Numbered from the stretch's first letter, positions 36,292-46,683 are shown. The stretch is DNA of 64,000 bases from Spongiibacter thalassae (GCF_012272835.1 NZ_JAAWWK010000003.1:372001-436000), one strand, 5' to 3'. Made by a program: numbers and translations. Notes: generated by a model from the sequence alone, not told the origin.

Positions 36292-37344
36292 ATGTTTGAG
36301 AAAATCATTGGCCTATTTGCTCCTTCTCGAGAACTAACTGTTTCTGTGAAAGAGCAAGGAGTGAAATTTAAAGTTCCACGAGGTCTGACAATTTTGGAAA
36401 GTGCGCTGCATCAAGGGCTTGCGTTTCCACATGAGTGCAAAGTTGGAAGCTGTGGTGCGTGTAAATATAAACTAGTCTCGGGGAAGATAGGCGAACTGGC
36501 ATCATCTGCTATGGGGCTAAGTGGTGATTTATATCAGTCTGGATATCGACTGGGTTGCCAGTGTATACCTAAGGAAGACTTGGAAATTGAACTGGATGCA
36601 CCACTCGGAAGGGCTATTATTCCTGAAGAGACCACAGCCTCGATTAGTGAACAGAAAACTCTGGCACATGATGTAATCGGATTGACTCTAATACCAGAAA
36701 AACCAATATCTTTTAATCCTGGTCAGTATGCTGATATTGAATACACAGAACTGTCTGTTGTAAGAAGTTATTCATTTTCGACTCCACCCCAAGCTGACGG
36801 CAGCCTGAACTTTCATGTCCGCGTAGTCCCAGGAGGCGTTTTCAGTGGTTGGCTATTTGGTGGTGATCGAGCTGGGACCACCGTGACGTTGCGAGGCCCG
36901 TATGGACAGTTTGGGTTCCATGAAAGCGACGACGTGATGGTCTGCGTGGCTGGTGGAACGGGGCTCGCACCCATTAAATGCATTTTGGAGAGCATGACCG
37001 GAACCCAACGCGAGCGTGATGTTTTCTTATTTTTTGGGGTGCGGCAGCAGCGTGATTTATATTGCCTTGAACAAATTCAAGCGCTTCAACGGGATTGGGG
37101 TGGACACTTAGAGCTTATTCCAGTGTTGTCCGAAGAACCGGCGACATCCTCCTGGAAAGGGAAACGAGGCATGGTGACTGAATATTTTCAAGAATATCTG
37201 CAGGGGCGGTCGTGTGAAGCATACCTCTGCGGGCCACCGCCGATGGTTGACGCGGCTGAGACCGAGCTTCTTCGACTTGGTGTGGCGCATGGATCGATAT
37301 ATGCAGATCGTTTTTACAATCGAACCGCTGCGACCGCGCAATAG
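36292..37344 (+). CDS. xylA: Xylene monooxygenase electron-transfer component
   Basis: 350 residues. N-terminal plant-type 2Fe-2S domain with CKVGSCGACKYK and CQC (residues about 48-86), then an FAD domain (RSYSFSTPP) and NAD-binding domain (GGTGLAPIK; CGPPPMV). It passes electrons from NADH to XylM. Close to pWW0 XylA along its length, including GDLYQSGYRLGCQCIPKEDLEIEL. An ATG at 36292 is used; a TTG two codons upstream is possible. Confidence 0.95.
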   Translation: MFEKIIGLFAPSRELTVSVKEQGVKFKVPRGLTILESALHQGLAFPHECKVGSCGACKYKLVSGKIGELASSAMGLSGDLYQSGYRLGCQCIPKEDLEIELDAPLGRAIIPEETTASISEQKTLAHDVIGLTLIPEKPISFNPGQYADIEYTELSVVRSYSFSTPPQADGSLNFHVRVVPGGVFSGWLFGGDRAGTTVTLRGPYGQFGFHESDDVMVCVAGGTGLAPIKCILESMTGTQRERDVFLFFGVRQQRDLYCLEQIQALQRDWGGHLELIPVLSEEPATSSWKGKRGMVTEYFQEYLQGRSCEAYLCGPPPMVDAAETELLRLGVAHGSIYADRFYNRTAATAQ

Positions 37345-37467
37345 TGCCAGGAGTGTAAGGGGGAATTACCTTTTTGGTTAAGCACATCCGGAAAAGAGTG
37401 TGTTGAGCTTGGCGAGAGATGATGAGTGGTTTTTAAACTGTGTGATGATTCAAAAACGGAGACCAAA

Positions 37468-38568
37468 ATGAAAATAAAAGCAGCAGTTGTTCGTCAAAAA
37501 AGTGGTCCATTTGAACTCGAAGATTTAGTCCTTAATGAGCCTGCTGAGGATCAAATTCTGGTTCGAGTGGTTGCGACGGGAATGTGTCATACCGATCTGA
37601 TTTGTCGTGATCAGCATTACCCGGTTCCTCTCCCGATGGTGTTTGGGCATGAGGGGGCTGGCGTGGTTGAGAAGGTTGGATCTTCTGTCAAAAAAGTACA
37701 ACCGGGCGATCATGTTGTTCTGACTTTTTATACTTGTGGTGGTTGTGAAGCATGCCTTTCCGGTGATCCCACAAGTTGTGCCAACTCTTTCGTCCCCAAT
37801 TTTATGGGGCGCTCAGTTACCGGTGAGTGCACCATTCACGAACACAATGGAGAGGAAGTTGGGGCGAGTTTTTTTGGGCAGTCTTCCTTTGCGACCTATG
37901 CTTTGTCTTACGAACGCAACACTGTGAAGGTCACTAAAGACGTCCCACTTGAACTCCTTGGGCCGCTCGGGTGCGGCATTCAGACGGGCGCAGGGTCTGT
38001 TCTTAATGCACTCAATCCTCCTGCGGGCTCCGCTATCGTGATCTTTGGTGCTGGGGCCGTAGGTCTTTCTGCAGTGATGGCTTCCGTCGTGGCCGGATGT
38101 ACGAAGATTATCTCCGTCGATGTCAAGAAAAATCGCCTGAAATTAGCTCATGAGCTTGGGGCGACCCACGTGATTGATGCAACAAATACTGATCCAGTTG
38201 AGGAGATCAAGAAACTGTGCGCTGATGGGGCTCCGTATGTGCTGGAAACCAGCGGTTTGCCTTCCGTGCTGTCGCAAGCGATCTTGAGCTCCGCCGTAGG
38301 TGGTGAGATCGGTATTGTTGGTGCACCACCAATGGGGACCACAGTCCCTGTTGATGTTAATTTTTTACTATTTAACCGTAAGCTCCGAGGAATTATTGAG
38401 GGTCAAGCTGTTTCGGATATCTTTATTCCAAGATTGGTGGAGTTGTATCGCCAAGGAAAGTTTCCGTTTGATAAATTAATTAAATTTTACTCATTTGATG
38501 AAATTGATCGAGCTGCGGAAGATTCGGAAAAAGGAATAACACTTAAGCCGGTAATTCGTATCGTTTAA
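37468..38568 (+). CDS. xylB: Benzyl alcohol dehydrogenase
   Basis: 366 residues, the length of TOL XylB. Zinc-dependent medium-chain alcohol dehydrogenase: catalytic zinc ligands in [15 protein letters not shown] and the later [10 protein letters not shown], structural zinc Cys in [15 protein letters not shown], and NAD-binding GAGAVG. It oxidises benzyl alcohols to benzaldehydes. The frame is open 14 codons upstream, but [10 protein letters not shown] is the conserved start. Confidence 0.95.
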   Translation: MKIKAAVVRQKSGPFELEDLVLNEPAEDQILVRVVATGMCHTDLICRDQHYPVPLPMVFGHEGAGVVEKVGSSVKKVQPGDHVVLTFYTCGGCEACLSGDPTSCANSFVPNFMGRSVTGECTIHEHNGEEVGASFFGQSSFATYALSYERNTVKVTKDVPLELLGPLGCGIQTGAGSVLNALNPPAGSAIVIFGAGAVGLSAVMASVVAGCTKIISVDVKKNRLKLAHELGATHVIDATNTDPVEEIKKLCADGAPYVLETSGLPSVLSQAILSSAVGGEIGIVGAPPMGTTVPVDVNFLLFNRKLRGIIEGQAVSDIFIPRLVELYRQGKFPFDKLIKFYSFDEIDRAAEDSEKGITLKPVIRIV

Positions 38569-38746
38569 AGGGATAAGAGTTCCTTCAAGCCTCGGTGCGC
38601 TGTTCTTACGGATAGCGTACAACCTCCTAATAAGTCGAAAGGCTTATAAATACAGTTTTATGCCGTTTATGCTAAAAGGAGGCATGATCGGTTGATAAGC
38701 TGAAATCATGGTTCATTAAACAAAAATAAAAAGGTGGTGAAAGGAT

Positions 38747-40142
38747 ATGCGATTTAAAATATTCAATAAATGCATTATCGGTCTGGTTCTGTATGTGATC
38801 TCATGCTACGCGATAGCGACGGAGGGATTGTTTCTAGAGGGATTTGGAGCGATTTCCAGGGGTATGGGAGGAACGGCCGCATCTCATTATGTCGGGCCTG
38901 CGTCAATGATGGTTAACCCGGCGACGATGGGTTTGTCCGATACGACAGGTGAAGTGTTGCTAGGGTTCGACCTGATTACTACGGATATTAGCGCGACGAA
39001 TCTTGGCACAGGTGAAAAGGTATCATCGAGTACGCACTCACATAATCGAGGGCCATATGTAGCCCCTCAGATTGCTTTCACCAGTAAAGTTTCAAATTGG
39101 ACCTTTGGTGCGGGCATGTTTGCTCAAGCTGGAGTGGGTGTTGAATATGGTGAATCTAGCTTTTTGTCGCGCGGCGATATTGGTGAGACGGGCTATGCTG
39201 CCGGTGCTGATACGGGGCTCGAGAATGCAAGTCGTCTGTTTATTCTCGACATACCGCTTGCTGCGAGTTTTAAGGTTAATGACGATCTCTCCGTCGGTGC
39301 AACCCTGGATGCAAAGTGGACAGGTTTGAATCTTGATTATTTGTTTGGAAGTAAACAGTTGGGTAGTCTCATTGGGGATGGCCGCGCGTCCGGGTCGCTA
39401 CTGGGATTGGTCGGGACTTTACCTGATCCACGCGGAGTACACATAAGCGTCAGCAAAAACAAAGAAGTCTCAAGTGGTGTTGATGGTTGGGGGTACTCGG
39501 GTAGATTAGGTATGGCGTACAAGGTGACGCCCAAAACAAATTTGGGCATTTCCTACATGTTCAAGAGTAAAATGAACGATTTGAAAGGGAACGGAACGGT
39601 CACTGCGGTTGACGGTATCGTGGGAAATATACCTATTGAAGGACAAGTACGAGTTTTGGATTTTAATAGTCCTGCCAAATTGGATGTAGGGGTGAGTCAT
39701 CAATTCACTGACAAATTCCTGGTCGCTTTAGATCTGTCTCGGGTTTTCTGGAAGGACGCCCTGAAGGATATTAAGGTGGGGTTTGCCAGTGACCGCCGGA
39801 GATGTTGATCTGAAGCTTCCTCAGAATGCCAAGGATCATACGATAGTGGCGATTGGAGCGTCGTATGCCGCGACCCAAAATTTAACGTTGCGGGCAGGAT
39901 ACCGTCAGGCTACGCAGCCATTCAATGATGAGGGGTTGTTGGCCCTGATTCCAGCAGTTCTGAAGAGGCATGCAACCTTAGGCATTAGCTACCAAGTTTC
40001 AAAATCAGGCAGGTTCGATGCCGCATACTCTCGAGCCTTTGAGCATAGCATGACCAACCAATCGGATTTTAACACCTCATCAGCTGTCAGGTCGTCCATA
40101 GCGCAAGATAATTTTGTTTTTGGCTATACCCATTCATTCTAA
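38747..40142 (+). pseudogene. xylN: Outer-membrane xylene channel XylN, one-base frameshift
   Basis: A FadL-type barrel with signal peptide (LVLYVISCYAIA) and the hatch-like start EGFGAISRGMGGTAAS. The first frame reads to KVGFASD near 39790, then stops at 39808. Skipping one C around 39791-39793 restores AGDVDLKLPQNAKDHTIVAIGASY and reads to the barrel end FVFGYTHSF. Joined length is about 464 residues, the pWW0 length (465). Either a recent mutation or a sequencing error. XylN carries aromatic hydrocarbons across the outer membrane. Confidence 0.85.
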
Positions 40143-40469
40143 TTAGAATTTACTACTTCGTGCGTAAGTAAGCGGGAATGTTTATGCAGGTTCGTCCGAA
40201 GCTTCTGGAAGTATTGGTTGGCGCACTTCCAAGATTCCGTTAAAGCACCAGATGAACGACCTGCTGAGAGATCAAAACTAGAAGACACTGTTGTCGTGTG
40301 CGGTTGAAGAACCGCAATCATCCCGGCACCATTCCCAAAACTACGCTCCACGCGGAGAGCAAAAATTTCACCATAACTCAGACCATCGGAGTGATAAGCC
40401 AGGTTCTCAAAGCCTCGGAACCGTTTGCAACGCGCTCAGAGAATTCGACAGAGGACTCTGCGTCTACGG
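40143..40469. other. Gap after xylN, no gene recognised
   Basis: Short open frames only; no family recognised. The segment before the epoxide-hydrolase-like fragment probably includes its degraded N-terminal part. Confidence 0.35.
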
Positions 40470-40740
40470 AAGCGTCGGACTGACCCTTGCGAAGAGCCCA
40501 GAGGGGTCGATAATGGTTATGAACGGTTTTGTCGATGGGATCGACTCTAACGATTTCAAGATGAAGATAGTGTCAGCGATCCGATGCGGCGAATCAGTGA
40601 TGACTGAGCGAATCGATGATCTTTGCGACGCAAGTGGCAAAGTCTTGGCCGGCCTGCGTCTGATGAGTATTTTCCAAGTCAAAGACAGAAAGATTACCGC
40701 TTGGCGTGACTATTTCGACACAGCACCATTCAAGGGCTGA
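40470..40740 (+). pseudogene. Limonene-1,2-epoxide hydrolase-like (SnoaL fold) C-terminal fragment
   Basis: The frame reads MVMNGFVDGIDSNDFKMKIVSAI, ESVMTERIDDL and FQVKDRKITAWRDYFD, the C-terminal half of the LEH/SnoaL-like fold. The N-terminal third, expected to begin with a helix and the first catalytic residues, is not recognisable upstream. Its place behind xylN is not part of the known TOL upper operon. Confidence 0.6.
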
Positions 40741-40950
40741 GGTATTTTTGCTCGTTTATAGGAGGACGGCTATGGTTGTGCGCTGATGGACCTTAGCCGC
40801 GCTTCGTGTCCCAAAATGGCGTGAAACGCGATTTAGTTACGGAGTCGGTCACCCCTCGTTTCTACGCTGTATTGTGCGATAGGGCGGGGTGTTTGGGGGC
40901 GGTCAGTTCTGACCGTCATTCTAAAAACATTACAAATTGAGGATGAATCG

Positions 40951-41304
40951 ATGGAACTTATACAGTGGGCATTCTGGGTGCTGGCTGCTGCTGCTGCGGG
41001 CGGGCTGCTGTTCGCGCTGCTGTCGGCAATGAAGGTGCGTTATCCCTCATGGTTCGGCGTGGGGCATGGCGTGCTGGGCTTTGTCGGTCTCATAATGCTG
41101 GGATATGCCTTGTATACCGCCGGACCCGACGCCACGATTCCGCAGACCGCATACTGGGCGCTCGGCCTGCTGGGCGCGGCGTTTCTGGGTGGGGCGTTGT
41201 TTTTTGGCGTGGTGTTCCGCCAGGCCAAACCCTGGTGGGTGATCCTGAGTCACGGCGGCTTGGCGCTGGCCGGCGTCGTCGTGCTATTTTTTGCCGCTTA
41301 CTGA
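40951..41304 (+). CDS. Small four-helix membrane protein, unknown function
   Basis: 117 residues with four clear hydrophobic helices (WAFWVLAAAAAGGLLFALL; GVGHGVLGFVGLIMLGYALY; YWALGLLGAAFLGGALFFGVVF; HGGLALAGVVVLFFAAY). TTGAGGA precedes the ATG by a short distance, and the length, hydrophobic pattern and absence of stops support a real gene. I do not recognise the family. It lies between the upper operon and the transposon cluster. Confidence 0.55.
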   Translation: MELIQWAFWVLAAAAAGGLLFALLSAMKVRYPSWFGVGHGVLGFVGLIMLGYALYTAGPDATIPQTAYWALGLLGAAFLGGALFFGVVFRQAKPWWVILSHGGLALAGVVVLFFAAY

Positions 41305-41436
41305 GGTGGGGCGCGTCCCTTCCTGGCGACTTGCACCATTACTGAGCCTCCGGGCCGTCGACGTGAGCAACCTGTCGTTTTCGGGGTATTGCGAAAAGGT
41401 AATTCCCCCATTTTTAACGGAGTTCAAAAGTAGACC

Positions 41437-41660
41437 TCAGGCCAGCATGGCCAACTTCTGTTGAGGAGTAATTCCTCCGAGTCCCATATTGGGTCGTTCG
41501 TGATTGTAGTGCCAGAGCCAGCGAGTGGCATAATCCTGGACTTCTTCGGTGCTGTCGAACAGATATTGTGCCAGCCAATCGTAACGGACCGTTCGGTTGT
41601 AGCGTTCGATATAGGCGTTCTGCTGCGGCTTGCCCGGCTGGATAAACGCCAGCTTGATCT
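41437..41660 (-). pseudogene. IS3-family transposase, 3' part (split gene)
   Basis: Reading leftward: LAFIQPGKPQQNAYIERYNRTVRYDWLAQYLF, then NHERPNMGLGGITPQQKLAMLA and a stop at 41437-41439. This is the end of an IS3 integrase core including the last catalytic Glu region. Its upstream part lies at 46349-46683; an inserted element with a 9-bp duplication separates them. Confidence 0.85.
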
Positions 41661-41752
41661 CAAGCCGTTTACCTTAAGTGGTGCTGGCTTGGGTGACAAG
41701 GCCGACGAAAGCGCTATACTACTGGATATCCAGACAGTATGGCGCTTTTTTT

Positions 41753-42678
41753 ATGGGTTCGATATCTGGCCAGCAGCAACATCCCCGCATCCCTCTTCCA
41801 GTGGCTGGCATTCAGGTCAATGGGTGCCGCAATCCGACATGTGAAAGCTTTTTGGCACTGACTCCTGTCAAAAATTCTGATGGAGCAGTTGAAGTTAGCC
41901 TCGGCGCTTACGAGAAAGGGAGTGGTCTCTTTCAAGTGTCCGGAACCGGTAAAGGAACCTCATCGATTTTCTGTTTAAAGTGCCGTGAGAAAAAGCGCGA
42001 TGGACTTGAGGTTGGCGCAATTTCTACCTCACTGAAAAGCAATCAGGCTGTGGTTGAAGAGTTAAACCGAATTTCACGTCATTTAGATCCAAAGATGCCT
42101 TCTTGTCCAAATGCCGACTGTGATAGCAATATAGGTAACGTCGCCGGATCAGTCAAAAGAAATGGCCGAACGGCATCCGGCAATCAGCGCCTGAAATGTG
42201 GGGTTTGCGGCAAAGGTTTTACATCGCGCCCAAAAACCCGGAAGCATTCCAAGCCTCACATTGACATCCAGATACTTAAGCTTCTCGTTAGCAAGGTTCC
42301 TATTCGCAGAATCGCGTTCCTCTGTGACATATCCACGAAAACTGTTTACGACAAGATTCGGTTCCTCTATCGGCAGTGTCAGGAATTTTCAGCCGGTAGA
42401 GAAAGGGATCTTGAGAACAGAGCGTTCAGGAGAATGTATTTTTGCACGGATCGTCAAGTTGTGGTGAGCAACTGGACCAAGCGAGAGGACAAACGAAATT
42501 GCGATATCTACGGGATTGCTACAGCGTGCAAGGATACCGGTTACGTATTTGCCTTTAACTTTAATTTCGACGGCAGTGTCGATGCAGAAGAAATTGAGAA
42601 GGACGCTGAGGCGATTGGCGAATATGAAACCCCTCGACACCACCGAAAGTACGCCCGTGTATGGCTACGGCAAGAGTT
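41753..42678 (+). pseudogene. Unclassified zinc-finger transposase, 5' half
   Basis: From an ATG at 41753 (MGSISGQQQ). It has two Cys clusters: CRNPTC with CLKC about 45 residues later, then CPNADC with CGVCGKGF. These resemble zinc ribbons of IS1- or IS1595-like transposases. A helix-turn-helix-like stretch follows (ILKLLVSKVPIRRIAFLCDISTKTVYDKIR). Interrupted by IS21 within codon 309. A 9-bp target duplication recalls IS1, but the protein is far larger. I cannot place the family. Confidence 0.7.
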
Positions 42679-42695
42679 GCATATTCCGGCCCAAT

Positions 42696-42766
42696 CTGAA
42701 CACCGATTCTGATTGAACGTGAACACCCATTCCGATCGAACGTGAACACCGATTCCGGTGCAACGT
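42696..42766 (+). repeat. Tandem terminal repeats at left end of IS21 element
   Basis: Three units of about 23 bases, each close to GAACACCGATTCCGRTYGAACGT, in tandem; related inverted copies occur at 42785-42835 and near the right end (45268-45300). These are likely transposase-binding sites. Confidence 0.8.
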
Positions 42767-42897
42767 GAACACTTTTACCGGCTTTTCCGGAATCGGTGTT
42801 CATCATCCCGGAAGGGGTGTTCACGTTGCCCCGGAATCCTTCCCAACGCATTGATTTTTCTTTGATTTGCTACCCTCTCCGATTTTTTGGAGCGGGT

Positions 42898-44439
42898 ATG
42901 TCAGCCAAGAGGATCACCATGCGTAATATTCGAGAAGTCTTGCGGCTGCGCTTTGCCGCCAAGTTGTCCCTGCGTCAGATCAGGGCCAGTACCAAGATTA
43001 GCCTGGGCGCCATCCAGAAGCTGGTCGCCCGGGCCGAGGAACTGGGCCTGGATTGGCCCCTGTCTGAGGCGCTGGATGAGCAACGGCTTGCTCAGCTGTT
43101 CTACCCCGGGGCCGACACTACCGTCTCCAGCCGCTTTCCATTGCCGGACTGGTCGACAGTCCATCAGGAGCTCAAGCGCAAGGGCGTGACCAAGCTGCTG
43201 CTGTGGGAGGAGTACACCCAGCAGCACCCCAACCGTTGCTACAGCTATTCTCAGTTCTGCGATCTGTACCGCCAGTGGTGTCAGACCCAGAAGCGTTCCA
43301 TGCGCCAGACTCACAAGGCCGGTGAGAAGGGCTTTGTCGATTACTGCGGCCAGACGGTGCCCATCGTCAGCGCCAGCACCGGGGAGATCCGCGAGGCGCA
43401 GGTCTTTGTCGGGGTGCTGGGTGCGTCCAACTACACCTTTGCCGAGGCCACCCTGAGCCAGTCCCTGCCGGACTGGCTGGGCAGCCATGTGCGGATGCTG
43501 GAGTTCTTTGGCGGCGCCCCAACGATGGTGATTCCGGACAACCTGCGCAGCGGGGTCAGCAAGGCTTGCCGCTATGATCCCGACCTCAACCCCAGCTACC
43601 AGCAATGGGCTGAACACTATGGGGTGGCGGTCGTACCCGCACGGCCCTACAAGCCCAAGGACAAAGCCAAGGCCGAAGTCGGCGTTCAGATCGTGGAGCG
43701 CTGGATTCTGGCAAGATTACGCCGCCAGACTTTCTTCTCGTTGGCGGAGCTGAATCAGTGTATCCGCGCCTTGCTGGAGGAACTGAACCGCAAACCCTTC
43801 AAGCAACTGCCCGGCAACCGCCGCGAGGCCTTTGCCGCACTGGATCAGCCGGCACTGCAACCGCTACCTACACAGCCTTACCGCTTCGTGGACATCAAGC
43901 CGGTGAAGGTCAATATCGACTACCACGTCCAGTATCAGCAGCACCATTACTCGGTGCCGCACCAGTATGTGGGCGAGACCCTGGAGCTGCAGGCTGGCGA
44001 ATCCCTGGTCACGCTGTACTTCCGCCAGCGCCAGATTGCCAGTCACCCGCGTAAACCCCATCCCGGCACCACCACCGATGCCGCCCATATGCCCACCCGC
44101 CATCGCCAGCATCAGCAGTGGACACCGGGGCGGCTTAAAAACTGGGCGAAGGATGTTGGCCCAGAGGTGCTGATCTGGGTCGATCGACAACTGGCGTCCA
44201 GAGCCCATCCCGAGCAGGCCTACCGGGTGTGTCTGGGCCTGCTCAGCCTCAGCCGTGAGTATCCGGCAGCGCGATTGAATGCCGCCTGCCAGATCGCCAA
44301 TGCCGAGGGCCTGGTTCGCCTCAAGCAGATTAAATCCGTCTTGCGCAGTCATCGCGACAGTCTGCCCAAACAGGCCGATCTGACGCTGGCGCTACCGCAG
44401 GATCACGACAATATCCGTGGCCCCAAGCACTTCCACTGA
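42898..44439 (+). CDS. istA: IS21 transposase IstA
   Basis: 513 residues. N-terminal helix-turn-helix (IREVLRLRFAAKLSLRQIRASTKISLGAIQKL), then an RNase H-like integrase core with GEKGFVDYCGQTV, VIPDNLRSGV and KAKAEVGVQIVERW providing the DDE triad. The ATG at 42898 follows GGAGCGGGT; upstream in-frame codons overlap the terminal repeats. Confidence 0.93.
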   Translation: MSAKRITMRNIREVLRLRFAAKLSLRQIRASTKISLGAIQKLVARAEELGLDWPLSEALDEQRLAQLFYPGADTTVSSRFPLPDWSTVHQELKRKGVTKLLLWEEYTQQHPNRCYSYSQFCDLYRQWCQTQKRSMRQTHKAGEKGFVDYCGQTVPIVSASTGEIREAQVFVGVLGASNYTFAEATLSQSLPDWLGSHVRMLEFFGGAPTMVIPDNLRSGVSKACRYDPDLNPSYQQWAEHYGVAVVPARPYKPKDKAKAEVGVQIVERWILARLRRQTFFSLAELNQCIRALLEELNRKPFKQLPGNRREAFAALDQPALQPLPTQPYRFVDIKPVKVNIDYHVQYQQHHYSVPHQYVGETLELQAGESLVTLYFRQRQIASHPRKPHPGTTTDAAHMPTRHRQHQQWTPGRLKNWAKDVGPEVLIWVDRQLASRAHPEQAYRVCLGLLSLSREYPAARLNAACQIANAEGLVRLKQIKSVLRSHRDSLPKQADLTLALPQDHDNIRGPKHFH

Positions 44440-44481
44440 GTCCCACAAACACACTCAACCCACACACCAAGGAGCACCACC

Positions 44482-45237
44482 ATGAGCACTCAAACCCTGA
44501 CCCACTTGCGCCAGCTTAAACTCGGCGGCATGGCCAGCGCCCTGCAAACCCAGTTGGAGCAGCCGGGCACCTACGAGGGCCTGGCCTTCCTTGAACGGCT
44601 CAATCTACTGCTGGATGACGAGAACCTCAGCCGCCAGTCGCGTAAGCAGGAACGACTGATCCGTCAGGCCCGCTTTAAACTGCGCGCCAGCGTGCAGGAC
44701 ATCGACTACCAGCACCCCCGGGGCCTCACACCCAGCACGGTCGCGTCATTGGCTCAGGGCGACTGGATAGCGCGGGCGCAGAACCTGCTGATCACCGGCC
44801 CCTGCGGCAGCGGCAAAACCTATCTGGCCTGTGCACTGGGGCACAGTGCCTGCCTGCGCGATTACAGCGTGCGTTACTACCGGCTGTCGCGTTTGCTGCT
44901 GGCGCTCACACAGGCCAAGGCCGACGGCAGCTATCACAAGCAGCTCGCGCAACTGGCCAAGGTGGATTTGCTGGTGATTGATGACTGGGGACTAGACGCA
45001 CTCACGGCGGCCCACCGCAACGATCTGATGGAGATCATGGACGACCGCCACGGCCATCGCGCCACCCTGATGATTAGCCAGCTGCCCACCGACCAGTGGT
45101 ACACCAGCATCGGCGATAACACCCTGGCTGACGCTATTCTCGACCGGCTCATGCACAACGCCCACCGGCTAAACCTGAAGGGTGAATCCATGCGGAAAAT
45201 TCTTGGCCAGTTGACCGAAGATGAACACCTGAGTTAA
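44482..45237 (+). CDS. istB: IS21 helper ATPase IstB
   Basis: 251 residues. AAA+ ATPase with Walker A GPCGSGKTY and Walker B LLVIDDWG, and the family C-terminal SIGDNTLADAILDRLMHNAHRLNLKGESMRK. Works with IstA in target selection and strand transfer. AAGGAGCACC precedes the start. Confidence 0.94.
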   Translation: MSTQTLTHLRQLKLGGMASALQTQLEQPGTYEGLAFLERLNLLLDDENLSRQSRKQERLIRQARFKLRASVQDIDYQHPRGLTPSTVASLAQGDWIARAQNLLITGPCGSGKTYLACALGHSACLRDYSVRYYRLSRLLLALTQAKADGSYHKQLAQLAKVDLLVIDDWGLDALTAAHRNDLMEIMDDRHGHRATLMISQLPTDQWYTSIGDNTLADAILDRLMHNAHRLNLKGESMRKILGQLTEDEHLS

Positions 45238-45323
45238 AAACACCAACCGATCAAGCGTTGAGAAATCCGGTGTTCACGTTACTCCGGAATCGCTGTTCAA
45301 ATTCACCGGAATACGCAAGAGTT

Positions 45324-46224
45324 CAATGAGTATTTGAAAGGGCTCCCTTCGAAACAGGACCTCCCAGTTGGAGGAAGCTTGAAGGATGAGGTCCAAATAA
45401 GGACTCTTGCCGACCAGAAATTGAATCTAAGTGACTCATCGGAACACTTTGACCGCACCAATATTCTTCCGCCCAAAGGTGTGCTGATTCACAATGAGTA
45501 CACGATGATGGCACATTTCTTTCTGTTAAAGCGGCTTTTCCAGAGTACCGAAAAGACCCGGTTTTTTATGGATCTTGATAGTGGCATGAAGGCAGCCTAT
45601 CTATCTGCTTTTCGTGAGATGGTTGCCGAAGGTAATTCGGACGGTTTTCTGATCCGAGCCGCGAAGAACAAAACTGTTGATGAAAAAGAAAAGATCGTCG
45701 CCAGATTCCGGAAAATGGTTTCGGTTATGTCCGGGGTGCCACTTCGTAGCCTGACCTATCAGGATATCGTTGATGTTTCGAACAACATCATACTGGAGCG
45801 TCTTCAAAAACCGATTCGGATTCCAAAGTCTCCTGAGAAATGGATTGAGCATCCAGGTGCCTCGATGGCAGAGCCAGAAAAAATGGTGGCAGCAATCACT
45901 GATGTTGAAAGGCTTGATCGTGAGCACCAGGCAAATTTATATAGGATTGCGACGCTGGCACCGGTTGATCGCTTTTTCATGAAGATTCGTCGATTCTCGA
46001 CATATTTTGAGAGACCTTTCACTTCGGGAACCAGCAAAGGCAGAACCTGGTATGGCTACTCAGCCTACGATCCCACCATGTATACCATGATTGGTGAGAT
46101 TTTCCGGGTCTACTACAACTACTGTAGCGAAAAGAAGACAGGTCAAACTCCAGCGATGAGGCTTGGGCTCGCGAGAGGTCCAGTCGAAGTGAAAAAAATC
46201 GTTTATCTCAATAACCGGCGTTAG
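45324..46224 (+). pseudogene. Unclassified zinc-finger transposase, 3' half
   Basis: Continues the frame of 41753-42678 once IS21 and one duplication copy are removed: RQE joins FNEYLKGLPSKQDLP. Notable segments are VLIHNEYTMMAHFFLLKRLF, RFFMDLDSGMKAAYLSAF and the C-terminal SAYDPTMYTMIGEIFRVYYNYC. The acidic residues in MDLDSG could belong to a catalytic triad. It has lost its start to the IS21 insertion. Confidence 0.7.
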
Positions 46225-46265
46225 ACAGGGATTTATTCTCAAGATATGTTCAGAAATTTTGACAA

Positions 46266-46305
46266 AAAAAGAGCCAGTGATTATCGGTCACTGGCTCTTT
46301 TTATT
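46266..46305 (+). terminator. Terminator inside unclassified element
   Basis: GAGCCAGTGA and TCACTGGCTC form a perfect 10-bp stem, flanked by A and T tracts that lengthen it. It lies about 45 bases after the transposase stop and could act in both directions. Confidence 0.85.
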
Positions 46306-46348
46306 TTGGCCGCCCCGGAAGCGAGCACCACTTAAGGTAAACGGCTTG

Positions 46349-46683
46349 GCTTGATCTCCCGTTTTTCAGCCCAGGCTGACAGCTTGCCGCTTATGTACTC
46401 AGGTCCGTTGTCACAGCGGATAGAACGCGGTTTACCCCGCCACTCAATGATCTGCTCCAGTGATCGGATAACCCGCTCTGCCGGAAGCGAGAAGTCCACT
46501 TCGATGCCAAGCCCCTCGCGGTTAAAGTCATCGATCACATTCAGCAGCCGGTAACTGCGTCCGTCGTTGAGCTGGTCGTGCATGAAGTCCATCGACCAAC
46601 TGTCGTTGATCATTTCCGGCACAGCCAATGGTTCCGGCTTTTCACGAACCAGACGCTTCTTGGGCTTGATGCGCAGATTCAGT
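46349..46683 (-). pseudogene. IS3-family transposase, middle part (split gene)
   Basis: Reading leftward: [36 protein letters not shown], then [31 protein letters not shown] and [23 protein letters not shown]. These are the DDE core of an IS3 orfB, joining the 41437-41660 piece. The start and orfA are missing: an IS66-like terminus begins at 46684. Confidence 0.85.

Larger units (their letters stand above)
42679..45315 (+). mobile_element. IS21-family insertion sequence
   Basis: 2637 bp with istA and istB, flanked by the 8-bp duplication CAAGAGTT (42671-42678 and 45316-45323). The termini share the TATTCCGG stretch and carry multiple copies of a GAACACCGATTCC-type repeat, as is usual for IS21. 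Both genes are intact, so it is probably the youngest insertion here. Confidence 0.92.
41661..46348 (+). mobile_element. Unclassified insertion element with 25-bp perfect inverted repeats, itself carrying an IS21 insertion
   Basis: The ends are exact inverted repeats of 25 bp beginning CAAGCCGTTTACCTTAAGTG (41661-41685 and 46324-46348). They are flanked by a perfect 9-bp duplication GCTTGATCT (41652-41660 and 46349-46357). Removing one copy rejoins the IS3 gene in frame. Without the internal IS21 and its 8-bp duplication the element is about 2.04 kb and encodes one ~608-residue protein. Confidence 0.88.

Noticed and set aside
37359-41409. 16-base inverted match GGGGGAATTACCTTTT near 37359 and 41394
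   Set aside because: A match of this length is about what chance allows across all pairs in a window this size, and neither site has other transposon-end features.
42690-42835. CRISPR-like array from the tandem 23-base repeats
   Set aside because: Units are directly adjacent without spacers and lie at an IS21 end, where such repeats are normal.
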